The translations under genes were made by a program, and so were the position numbers. A stretch of DNA of 64,000 nucleotides from Artemia franciscana. Taxonomy: Eukaryota > Arthropoda > Branchiopoda > Anostraca > Artemiidae. The stretch covers positions 45,591,797 through 45,655,796 of the forward strand of contig NC_088863.1 of assembly GCF_032884065.1 (NCBI RefSeq), in the 5' to 3' direction. Positions 54,050 to 64,000 of this stretch are shown here, piece by piece. The notes under the pieces are model-generated. The model was given only the letters and a program-made list of their open reading frames with translations. It was not told the origin of the DNA and did no database searches. How positions within the stretch are numbered: the first letter of the stretch is position 1; each line of letters begins with the position of its first letter.

Positions 54050-57035
54050 ATTGATTTACAAACAAATTACTTTAGGGGGATCGACTGCTACCAACAACTT
54101 ACCGCAGCACCAAGCCGCCTGAGGCCAGCAAAGCTATGCACGCTCCTCCTCCATCTCAATCTGTTCAAAGCTTCCCTCTTTACTCCTTCCCAAGAAGTTG
54201 CAATTTTCCTTAGATATTTCTTAATGATATCCTCCCACTCCAATCAGGGAAGACTTGCCTTCCGTTTAGCCCTAGATGGTTGGCCGAAAAGGACAATCTT
54301 CGGCAATCTGTTATCCTTCATCCGCAGAACATGCCCTTGCCAGCTCAACCTTTCTCTCACCATAGCCCCAGAAAGCGGGATTGAACCACACTTTTCGTAC
54401 AGATTACTGTTTGAAATAGGGTCAATCAGACGGGTACCCAGAAAAACCCGTTGGCAATTTATCTGGAAAATATCTAGCAAATCTTTGTAATTTTTCTGAG
54501 CGCCGATGCTTCAGAAACATACTTGACCACTGTCATCACTGTAGCTTCTAAGATTCTAATTTTTGGGTTTGCAGACTTATCTTCCCGTTCTTCCCAACTT
54601 TTTTTATATTGTGAAGAAACACCCTGAGCCTTGGCTATTCTGCTCTTATTGTCTTCACTGGTCCCACAGTCTTTACTAATAATACTACCAAGGTAAGTGA
54701 AGCTGTCCACCTGATCAATCTTTTTGTTACCTAACGTCACCTTTTCATCTTAACTTATTCCTAGCCTTAGCGACTTAGTCTTCTTAACATCAATTTCCAA
54801 GCCTATTTTATCACCCTGAAATCGCAAAACCTCTAGAAGTTCAGTGATTTTGCTCACACTTTCATCTAGGATGCTTAAATCATCAGCATAATCTAGGTCG
54901 AGGAAAGTTTTTCCTTCCCATTTTATTCTGTATTCTCCCATTTCCTTTCCTGTGCTTCTTACGACAAATTCCATCAAAATGATCCATAATAAAGGTATCC
55001 AACATAATCCTGCTTAACTTCTGATTTAATACGAAGCCAGCTGCTGACCTCATTTCCTACCCTAATCGTAGCAGTGTTATCCTTGTACATAGTACTAATG
55101 ACTTCAATGTAATACAAGGATAATACCTTTGCTGAAACTCTTCTATCAACAGAATCGAGCGCTTGCACATAACCTATAAAATTGAGGACCAAAGATGTTC
55201 GAAAACTCAGGTACTGCTCAATTATTAACCTAAGAGAAAAAATTCGGCTTGCACATCCTCTACCCTTTCTAAAACCGCACTGTTTTTCTCTTAAAACTTT
55301 GTCTACAGCATCCCTCAGTCTAAAAAGTATCACGTTGCTAAGTAATTTGCTACCTACAAAGACCAGGCTAATACCTCGATAATTACCACACTCACTCTTA
55401 TCACCTTTCTTATACGGTGGTTTAGCTAGGGTTTTCCTAGAGTCGCTTGGTGCTTCCTCTTTTTCAAAAACCGTATTCATAATCTTCAGTAACCTATTTC
55501 TAACCTTAGAGCCACCATATTTAAGAAACTCATTTACCACACTATCAGCACCTGGGGCTTTATCATTTTGTAATCCTTTTAGTACTATCGATAATTCTTC
55601 CTCGTAGAACAAATCCTCCTTCTCATCGAATCACAAACTTTTTCAAATTCCTCTATATTTTCCTGCAGCTCTACCTCGGTTTAGCACATTCTCAAAATGT
55701 TCTGCCCATCTCTTTTTAACTCTTTGCTTATCACTAATTGTGGCCCCGTTCCTATCTTTAACTGGGACAAGTCCAGATTACTCGCTCCCAATTTATTAGC
55801 ATGTCAGCACAATATTTTACTATTATGCTGTCTAGCTACATCCTCCAGATCTTGGCAAATTTTATCCATGGCCTCCATTCATATCTCCTTGATTCATATT
55901 TTAAAGCTTTTTCCATTTTCTTTACATTCCTCTTGTTTTCATTTAACCTTTCACTCAGATAATTCTTGTACAAGCCTCTTCTTCTCTCTATTAAACATAA
56001 AGCTTTTCATTACTATTCTTAGCTGTGTTGCTTACTTTTTTCCCTAAGACACCATCAGCAACTTCACAAATTGTTTTTCTAAAATCATTCCATCCATCTT
56101 CTATATTGTCTAATTTTAAACTCTCCAGTGTAGCATTCAACTGTTCCGGGAATTTCGCTCTCAAATTCTCATCCTGGAGTCTACCAAAATCATAACTTCC
56201 CGGGAGGTAGGTGCCCTTCCAAAATTTCAGACTCAAATTAACCTTAGACACTGCTAAATGGTGATCTTTACTTTTAACATCAATAACAGCACTCCTATAA
56301 ACCATAGTATCTTGTATTAATCCAATCAGTCTTCACTCTACAATAACAGAATGAATAAGGTTTGTTGTCTTATCGTCATGCAAATACAACGTTAACCTAT
56401 GGACAATTTTATGTTCAAACCCTGTCTTGGTTATAACTAAATTGTTATACCTACAAGATTGCAGCAGTCTGTGGTTATTACTGTTTTCTTTCCCTGCACC
56501 AAATTTACATAGGCTAATTCCCTATTTTATTTTAATTTTTTAACCTGGGACCCTGTCTATTTGTTCCTGTAACTTTAAGTAAAATGTATCTGAGTCACTA
56601 CTATCTCTGTTTAGCCGGCTCTACAGGGGCATATACTACTATAACTGATACACTGAACTTTTTAGTCATAAAATGAACAATTATTAATACCTTCCTAGCC
56701 TAAGCAAGACTTAGCAGCTCCCTTATTTATTATGAGTCCTAATCCCTGTCTATGTGCTCCATCCTTTCTGCCTGAGTAAATAAATTCTATATCACCCAAT
56801 TTCATGCTTTCTACCCCACAGATATGAGTTTCTGAAACTTTTGATAAATCATATTCAAATTGTCTGTATTCGTTTTGTGAAAATGTCGATACGGTTATTT
56901 CTTAACGTCGTAACATTCTAAGTTCCAATTTTCGTATTCTTTAAATAATTGGAATTATTTTTTGCCTCAGGAAAAGCAATGGTCCCGGATACCATTGCAG
57001 GACAAGGACCGTCACATCTTCTCAAGTCTTCTCAA
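54050..57035 (-). pseudogene. RTE-like non-LTR retrotransposon, nearly complete but broken
   Basis: Reading - from about 57035, the endonuclease comes first (YSGRKDGAHRQGLGLIINKG near 56790, DSSDSDTFYLKLQEQIDRVP near 56600, SKDHHLAVSKVNLSLKF near 56260). The reverse transcriptase follows in 54974-55612: NDKAPGADSVVNEFLKYGG, YKKGDKSECGNYRGISLV, REKQCGFRKGRGCASRIF. Then LDLDYADDLSILDES has the catalytic YADD intact (about 54895). The C-terminal domain gives SFTYLGSIISKD and RLSWQGHVLRMKDNRLPK, ending near 54090 with RLGAAVS. There are at least five frame changes or stops. Length and domain order suit a full RTE element. Confidence 0.9.
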
Positions 57036-57678
57036 TGCAGGTACATAGCTACAAAGACGATAGTAAGGCAATGGAAGATTTCTATAATTTTTAAACGAAT
57101 CTATGAAGAAATGAAATTCAACTCGTATGAAAGAATTTATCATTACAGGCAAAGTTCTGTAGGAATAGTTGACTTTTGGTACTAGATTTATTTATCAGTC
57201 TATAATTACCTATTGCTGGAAGATTTAGCTCAAGTATTAATTTTGTTGATTTGAATATCTTGAAATCTTCTGATTCTTAAAAATTGAAACAACTAAATAA
57301 GAATTCGAATTAGAAGAATGCTTACATTTTACAAAACATCGCGAGGGAAATTAACATCAACTCCCATTTACTTCTGCTGATGTTACTATGGAAGCAACAT
57401 TGACTAATTGGGAGTATCCACAGAAAAGAAATAATCTGCTTAGTTTTTCTAGGTTTATCCAAAGTTGTCTTCACGTTTTATCGTTTTTACTTTTTAAAAA
57501 GATGGTTAAAATACGAATTTATGGAAAAGGCTATTCTGTTTAGTTCAGTCTATTTTTTTTTGTTTATGGTCCGTAATAGCCATCTATCTTCATTTGTTCC
57601 CAAACATTCAACTTCGGGAAACGTGAATTATTGAACTCACAGGCAAAATATCTGACCTGAAAAATCTTTATTATTTTC

Positions 57679-59316
57679 AGCTGCACATAATCATAGCTGT
57701 ATTCTAGTTGTCCATAATTTTAGAGTTAACAGGGAGGCTTATCTTAATTTTACCTTAGTAGGCCTATAGTGAGTAAATTTGCAGTTTACAATGTAGAGTA
57801 GGCTTCACAAGGAGTAGAGATAGGGACAGATTTCAGCAAAAAATGTCAAAACACAGATATCTGAGATCACTCCTTGCAGCTTCGTTTAGGCTACCTATGC
57901 TAGGTCAACAACTTTCTAATAGCCTACCTCAAAAGCTCATAAATGGAGTTTTAGTCACTAAGGTTTTCACATTTCTAAGGGTTCATGCAAATTTCAATCC
58001 CAAGTGTCTGGGGGACCCCTCCTTAAGATTTTTGTGGTACCCTTATACACTTCTTTTTGCTCTTTTTTTCTAAATAAACTTGTCAATTTGCCCTTATCAT
58101 ATTTCCCACCACCCTGTAAGATTTTGTCTCAGATCTGATGTTGTTTCAATCCAAAACTTTTCCAAGATTAGACAGTGCCCAAATACTAGGGGTATTATCC
58201 TAGAAAGGATTGGCTAACACCAATCTAGGATACCTACTTTTGTATTACCTAAACTTAAACAAAAGTTACCCATACATCCAATCCTATTTTGTAGACCTGG
58301 CCTACAATTATTCTGCTTCAAAATATTTGCATTAAATTGAGCATATCCATGATAGAATTGGTATATAAGCTACTTTATATGCTTTGTTTTATTGACTGTT
58401 TTAAGAGTGAGTAGCTTTTTCAAGTTTAGGCTCAATTTTAAAGTGTGTGTCCATGACTAGGCTCCACTCTTGACTATCAGTAAATTTTAAATTGCCAGTG
58501 TTGCATATTGTTAGAGTAGTATTTAAGCTATTCTTGTGCTTGTTAAGAAAATTTAGACAAATCCAATAGTGAAGCAATGCACTTTTCAGATGCTACAACA
58601 GAGATTTTGAAGTGAATTAACTATTGAAGTAGTGATTTGCTGTCCATATAGCCTACTAGATATCAATAGTCTAGTTTGGTGGTTTTGTGCATTTTGCTTT
58701 TTTTTAATTAAGTTTATTTCATATTATGGACCAACTTCTGATAAGAAATCTTTATAAAAAACAACAACCAAGCCATAAAATCAGCAAAAGTTTACAGCCT
58801 ATGGCTATGCCTGACTTTGTAAGGGTGGGGGACAGAAGTGCAATTTTACTGTAATGCCAGTAGGCTAATTTTTATATTTGGAAATGACATTGAATAAAGA
58901 GAATAGTGGCAAATTTTTGATTTTTTTCCCATGTGATTTGTGCCCTTTACTGGGCAATACCTTTATTGCCTAGGTATAATCAGGGTAGTAATCTTGGTTT
59001 GAGTTCTTTTAATTTTGCTACATGACAAATTAACATTATAAATACAAAATACAATAGAAAAGAAAAATATTTACAAAGAATTTCTACAAATTGAGTTAGC
59101 CTATGCTTGAAACCAGTACACTTAAAAAAAGAAATGGTATGAAAGTAATGAAAATAGAAATAATAATAAGATTAAAAATACTTAAGATAAAAAGAAATCA
59201 GGCAATGTGTTCAACTCACAGCTCACACTCATTGATATAGCTCCAGCATTTTTATTTGGAGGGCAAGAGGGGTTTCACATCTGGGGAGTCAAGGGGTGTG
59301 GCACCTTCAGGAGAAG
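57679..59316 (+). repeat. 1.66-kb direct tandem duplication, unit 1
   Basis: Starts AGCTGCACATAATCATAGCT and ends CCTTCAGGAGAAG. Matches 59337-60991 along its whole length with scattered substitutions and small indels, roughly 95% identical by eye. Rich in TAGGCCTA-like words. The small frame at 57843-58073 exists in both units, but its differences are nearly all amino-acid changing, so it is not treated as a gene. Confidence 0.93.
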
Positions 59317-59336
59317 TATTTTAGACTTCTATTTTT

Positions 59337-60991
59337 AGCTGCACATAATCATAGCTGTATTCCAGTTATCCATAATTTTAGAGATAACAGGGAGGCTTAT
59401 CTTAATTTTAGCCTAGTAGGCCTATAGTGAGTAAATTTGCAGTTTACAATATAATGTAGAGTAGGCTTCACAAGGTGTAGAGATAGGAACAGATTTTGGC
59501 AAAAAATGTCAAAACACAGATATCTGAGATCTATCCTTGCACCTTTGTTTAGGCTACCTATCCTAGGTCAACAACTTTCTAATAGCCTACCTCAAAAGCT
59601 CATAAATGGAGTTTTAGTCACTAAGATTTTCACATTTCTAAGGGTTCATGCAAATTTCAATCCAGAGTGTCTGGGGGACCCCTCCTTAAGATTTTTGTGG
59701 TACCTTTATTCAGTTCTTTTTTGCTCTTTTTTTCTAAATAAACTTGTCAATTTGCCCTCATCATATTTCCCTCCACCCTGTAAGATTTTGTTTCAGATCT
59801 GATGTTGTTTCAATCCAAATACTTTTCCAAGATTAGGCAGTGCCCAAATACTAGGGGTATTATCCTAGAAAGAATTGGCTAACACCAATCTAGGATACCT
59901 ACTTTTGTATTACCTAAACTTAAACAAAAGTTACCCATACATCCTATCCTGCTTTTGTAGACCTACAATTATTCTGCTTCACAATATTTGCATTAAATTG
60001 AGCATATCCATGATAGAATTGGTATATAAGCTACTTTAGATGCTTTGTTTTAGCTTTTATATCTTTGTCTAAGAGTAAGTAGCTTTTTCAAGTTTAGGCT
60101 CAATTTTAAAGTGTGTGTCCATGACTAGGCTCCACTCTTGACTATCAGTAAATTTTAAATTGCCAGTGTTGCATATTGTTAGAGTAGTATTTAAGCTATT
60201 CTTGTGCTTGTTAAGAAAATTTAGACAAATCCAATAGTGAATCAATGCACTTTTCAAATGCTGCAACAGAGATTTTAAAGTGAATTAACTATTGAAGTAG
60301 TGATTTGCTGTCCATATAGCCTACTAGATATCAGTAGTCTAGTTTGGTGGTTTTGTGCATTTTGCTTTTTTAATTAAGCTTATTTCATATTATGGACCAA
60401 CTTCTGATAAGAAATCTTTATAAAAAACACCAACCAAGCCATAAAATCAGCAAAAGTTTACAGTCTATGGCTATACCTGACTTTGTAAGGGGGGGGGGGG
60501 GGCAAAAGTGCAATTTTACTGTAATGCCAGTAATTCTTATATTTGGAAATGACATTGAATAAAGAGAATAGTGGTAAATTTTTGATTTTTTCCCATGTGA
60601 TTTATGCCCTTTACTTGGCAATACCTTTATTGCCTAGGTATAATCAGGGTAGTGATCTTGGTTTAAGTTCTTTTAATTTTTGCACTAATTTTGCTACATG
60701 ACAAATTAACATTATAAATACAAAATACAATAGAAAAGAAAAAATTTACAAAGAATTTCTACAAATAGAGTTAGCCTATACTTGAAACCAGTACACTTAA
60801 AAAGAGAAATGGTATGAAAGTAATGAAAATAGAAATAATAATAAGATTAAAAATACTTAAGATAAAAAGAAATCAGGCAATGTGTTCAACTCACAGCTCA
60901 CACTCATTGATATAGCTCCAGCATTTTTATTTGGAGGGCAAGAGGGGTTTCACATCTGGGGAGTCAAGGGGTGTGGGACCTTCAGGAGAAG
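59337..60991 (+). repeat. 1.66-kb direct tandem duplication, unit 2
   Basis: Second unit, offset by 1658 bases. About 20 bases (TATTTTAGACTTCTATTTTT) separate the units. A G-run at about 60490 is expanded relative to unit 1. Sequence diverges right after GGAGAAG. Confidence 0.93.
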
Positions 60992-61660
60992 GGAGTGTAG
61001 GAGCATATGTGAAAAATAAAAACCTAAATGTGTTTTCAACATGCTTGAAAACTTATTTTGGGAATTATCTTATAAATGACACTGAACATCCAATGGTTAA
61101 AAAGGTAAAGGCAGCATGTGCTTGCCCCAAACCTTCAATAGCACACTTTTTCAAGCAGCAGTGAAAAAAAAAGTTCCTATTTAGCAAAGACACTACTTGG
61201 CTAATTTCAAAATATTACACAATACATAATAAACAATAGATGCACATAAAATTAATATAAACATAAAATTAAGTGCTGATGCTTGGCTTTTACTAAAATT
61301 GTCAGCAATGATTTGCTGCAGATGACAATGCAGTGTAAACAAGCCTTGAGGTGGGTAATGGTGAATTTCATGTAAGCTTGGCTTTTTTTGCCAGCTTCAC
61401 TGCTAATATTAAAGTACCCATCTCTTCCACTTTCCTCGACTACCATCTCCAGCCCAGGAGACTAAATCTTGTTGAACTATGTGCTATTCCAGTAGCCCTG
61501 TGCATTGCATCATTTAGTTACATGCAATTTGAGAATGGCATCATAGCAAACCCAAAAGTATGCCCTTTGAATTGCCATTACTGAAACCTTACACAGGAGA
61601 CCTCATTGAACAAGAAAGAAAATTACTTCTACTGCATGGGCAGCAGAAAAAAGGATATAT
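60992..61660. other. No firm gene
   Basis: The open frame 60931-61164 begins inside the duplicated unit and ends KPSIAHFFKQQ. A frame at 61351-61584 also exists. Neither has a recognisable family. Confidence 0.35.
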
Positions 61661-62600
61661 TATGTCACTATCAGGGGACCAGAACATTATAGAGTACTGC
61701 TTAAGGACTTATTTAAAAGGTAATTGTTATATCATATTACTATGTCACTATCAGGTCACTGCAACATTGTAGAGAACTGTTTAACGGCTCATTCAAAAGC
61801 TAACTGTTATATTTTATTATTATTTTTTTTGTATAAATCTGACTTGATCTAGCTATCATAATGTGCCATATGGTAGCCTACAGTAAAAATGCATTTTGGA
61901 TGACAGTTCAGGAATAGAAAGGCTGGAATGGACCCATGAATATCGTAGACAAAAGCAAATTATGGGCTCATTTGTAAACTATTTTTTTTATATTTAATTG
62001 CTTTTTGTAAATATGGCTTAAGTCAATTAGAAAGTGGCATACAGCACCCAAACAATGCACTTTGGGTTGTTTTTCGTTTAACAAAAAATTTAACAATAAC
62101 AAAAAAGGTCTTGTTCACTGAAATCTCCAAAGACAAATTTCTCCTCGCCTATGAGGAAATTCTCCTCCACAGATAACCTCCCCTTGAAATTTTCTCCACA
62201 TTTAAAATAACAATCCTATTTTAATTTAAAAATATTAATTAATAATGACATAAGGTAAGGTAAAGGATATGGCATTATTCTCAGAATGTATAAAGACCCT
62301 TTGTAGAGCATTTATCAGGGAGTGCTGATGGAGAAAAAAGGAGTGCTTTTGATATATGAAAGGCTTTATCTTGAAAACATTGGAAGGGGCTTAATTTAAG
62401 ATTCAAGATATTTACATAAAAAAGGACGTTTTATATCACTATTAGAGCATTGGAACCTTATAGAAAATTTTGTTAAGGGGTCTTTTAAAAGCTAAGTTGT
62501 ATAATTTATCGTTTTTTATAAATTTGACTTAATAAAGCTGTCATAAGGTGCAATATGGTACCCAAAATGTGCAATTTGGACGACACCAGTTTTTCCCTGT
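61660..62600 (+). repeat. Diverged direct repeats of ~80-190 bases
   Basis: A module with TATGTCACTATCAGG..., AACATT(A/G)TAGAGA, GTATAAATCTGACTTGA and CATAATGTGCCATATGGTA occurs at 61662-61740 (partial), 61745-61910, 61985-62075 (3' half) and 62425-62590. Copies are quite diverged. Confidence 0.65.
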
Positions 62601-63810
62601 GTGAATCAAGGAATGGGGTTATACATGTTTGACAAGGGGGGGGGAGCAGCTTAAAATATTCTTTTTATGTCTAAAATTCCATTTACCAAGTGTTGCTTGG
62701 TCCCCTAAAACTATTGGTGAAAACTAATAACAACAGAGATAGAGTATAGGTTGGCACCACTTATATGTGCATATGGAATTTGTAAATGTGAGAAAAATAT
62801 ACATATATGCCTATTGTTTGAATTTACTTTATTCTACTTATAGCAGACATTTCATGCAGCATGCTGACACAGAGAAAAATGTTGTAAAAGTAGTGCATGA
62901 AATGTCACTAATTTCAGTAATAATTCTTATGTTAATTCTTTTTCTTGGATCTGGTTAAAAGAAATATAGGCCTATAGAAAAGTGGAAATAATGAGAAGTT
63001 GTCATGGTATTTAAAATAGAAGCAATTCTACATTTATGGGTTGGTGTATGAATCCAAAATGTAATGAATATGATGTTAGCAGTGCTTGTTAAACATTTTA
63101 ATGACAAATAGGAGAATTTGGAGCATTATTGGAATTTTGATTAAATATTGGAAGTAAAAATTAAAACAATTAGATGATTCCTGGGGTGGCCAGCATTTAC
63201 CCCCTGGAAAATATCCCACAGAAAATGAGTAAGAATGAATCTGAGAATGATAAAGTGATTTAAGGTTGGGGAAAGGGAGGTAGAATTATAGATTCTTCAA
63301 CAACCCTACATCCCTTCCAAGCTGAATCTTTAGTCTATTAAGATGAAGCTTCCAAGGTTAATATTTAGTTGAACTATAAGATCTAGGTACTTATAATATT
63401 CCAAGGTACCAGTAACATGATAAGTGTTCAATGTCAAAGCATCAAATTCAACTCATCTGCAAATTTTTCCAGTCAAGAATGAACAATTTGTTAAACAGAT
63501 AAGCCATGGTTAGATACTAAGATAAAAACCATGGTCAAAGAACAATATAAACTACATGCCAGTTGAGGTACATAAAATGTGAACAAGATGAGGAATGAAG
63601 TCATTTAAGCCCTCCAATATCCCCAACAATGGTAGTTTACATACAGAAAAAAGTAACCCTGCTCCTTAACTCAGGAGTGGCAGAAAGGCTCAGAAGTGGT
63701 ATGATTCAGCAAAACAGTTTAACAGAAAAAAGAAGTGTACTGCAGTACAAATGAGCAACCCACACAGTAGTTTAATAAAAGTCTCAGAATTTAACAATTT
63801 TTTTACTCAG
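62600..63810. other. No feature seen
   Basis: AT-rich sequence upstream of the putative right-edge exon. No coding or repeat feature that I can support, apart from an open frame back to 63676 in the same phase. Confidence 0.4.
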
Positions 63811-64000
63811 ATTTGTAGTACTTACCCCACCATATATGACATCATTATCAACCATAGTTTAGACACAGACGAAACTTTGGAAGTGTCAGAAATGGCAGTT
63901 TTCTATGCAATTAGATGGCTACATAGCAATTATGCCTCATACCCTGGTGACTTTATGAAATTAGTGAAAAAGCACTCACCTTTACTAGCTGAGCAAATCA
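63811..64000 (+). CDS. Probable coding exon of an unidentified gene, cut by the window edge
   Basis: A strong acceptor (AACAATTTTTTTACTCAG) ends at 63810. The frame starting there is open for all 63 remaining codons to the window end: ICSTYPTIYDIIINHSLDTD, then ETLEVSEMAVFYAIRWLHSN and FMKLVKKHSPLLAEQI. Balanced composition and amphipathic helix-like spacing look like real protein, unlike the Phe/Lys/Ile-rich chance frames elsewhere. The same frame is open back to 63676, behind a second possible acceptor at 63674. I do not recognise the family; a BACK-like helical domain is a guess only. Confidence 0.5.
   Translation, partial: MCSTYPTIYDIIINHSLDTDETLEVSEMAVFYAIRWLHSNYASYPGDFMKLVKKHSPLLAEQI

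Noticed and set aside
57843-59802. 76-98 residue frame beginning MSKHRYLRS in both tandem units
   Set aside because: The differences between the two copies are almost all amino-acid changing, so there is no sign of protein-level selection.
60931-61164. Frame ending KPSIAHFFKQQ as a PCNA-binding (PIP-box) protein
   Set aside because: The motif lacks the leading Gln, the frame starts inside a duplicated repeat unit, and no other domain is present.

Overview
The window is eukaryotic, AT-rich nuclear DNA from an invertebrate, most likely an arthropod. It has long GT-AG introns, dense degenerate transposable elements, micro- and minisatellites, and no bacterial-style gene packing. Several repeats look like ones I associate with the brine shrimp Artemia, but that is an unverified impression.

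One gene dominates the window. Eleven coding exons on the + strand (12214-49906) join in perfect phase and encode the last ~893 residues of a USP16/USP45-type ubiquitin-specific protease (Usp16-45). The protein has an N-terminal ZnF-UBP domain (exons a-c) and a USP catalytic domain split by a Lys/Glu-rich insert (exons d-k). Cys, His and Asp of the catalytic triad are all present. The exon carrying the start codon was not found; it lies in the first 12.2 kb or before the window. Two of the eleven exons (47945-48052 and 14996-15114) are very short and were found from splice sites and family motifs.

Layout. 1-12.2 kb is repeat-filled: two copies of a minisatellite-bearing repeat (family B), two decayed non-LTR retrotransposons, a (TA)n tract, and one full plus one partial copy of a 1.7-kb repeat with a giant terminal hairpin (family C). 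12.2-25.6 kb holds the ZnF-UBP exons and a 10.5-kb intron. That intron contains two more family C copies, one nested in a 4.3-kb hAT element with an intact 8-bp target-site duplication. 25.6-50 kb holds the rest of the protease, with introns carrying a mariner relic, a tRNA-SINE-like repeat, a LINE fragment and inverted-repeat elements. 50-57 kb is downstream sequence with a nearly complete but broken RTE-like retrotransposon on the - strand. 57.7-61 kb is a head-to-tail duplication of a 1.66-kb unit. 61-64 kb has diverged short repeats and, at the right edge, an open reading frame behind a good splice acceptor that is probably an exon of the next gene.

The observation I rate highest is that each of the three family C hairpins carries copy-specific substitutions in both ~130-bp arms. 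The arms of a copy are therefore being homogenised with each other. I did not find a clear new multi-gene system.
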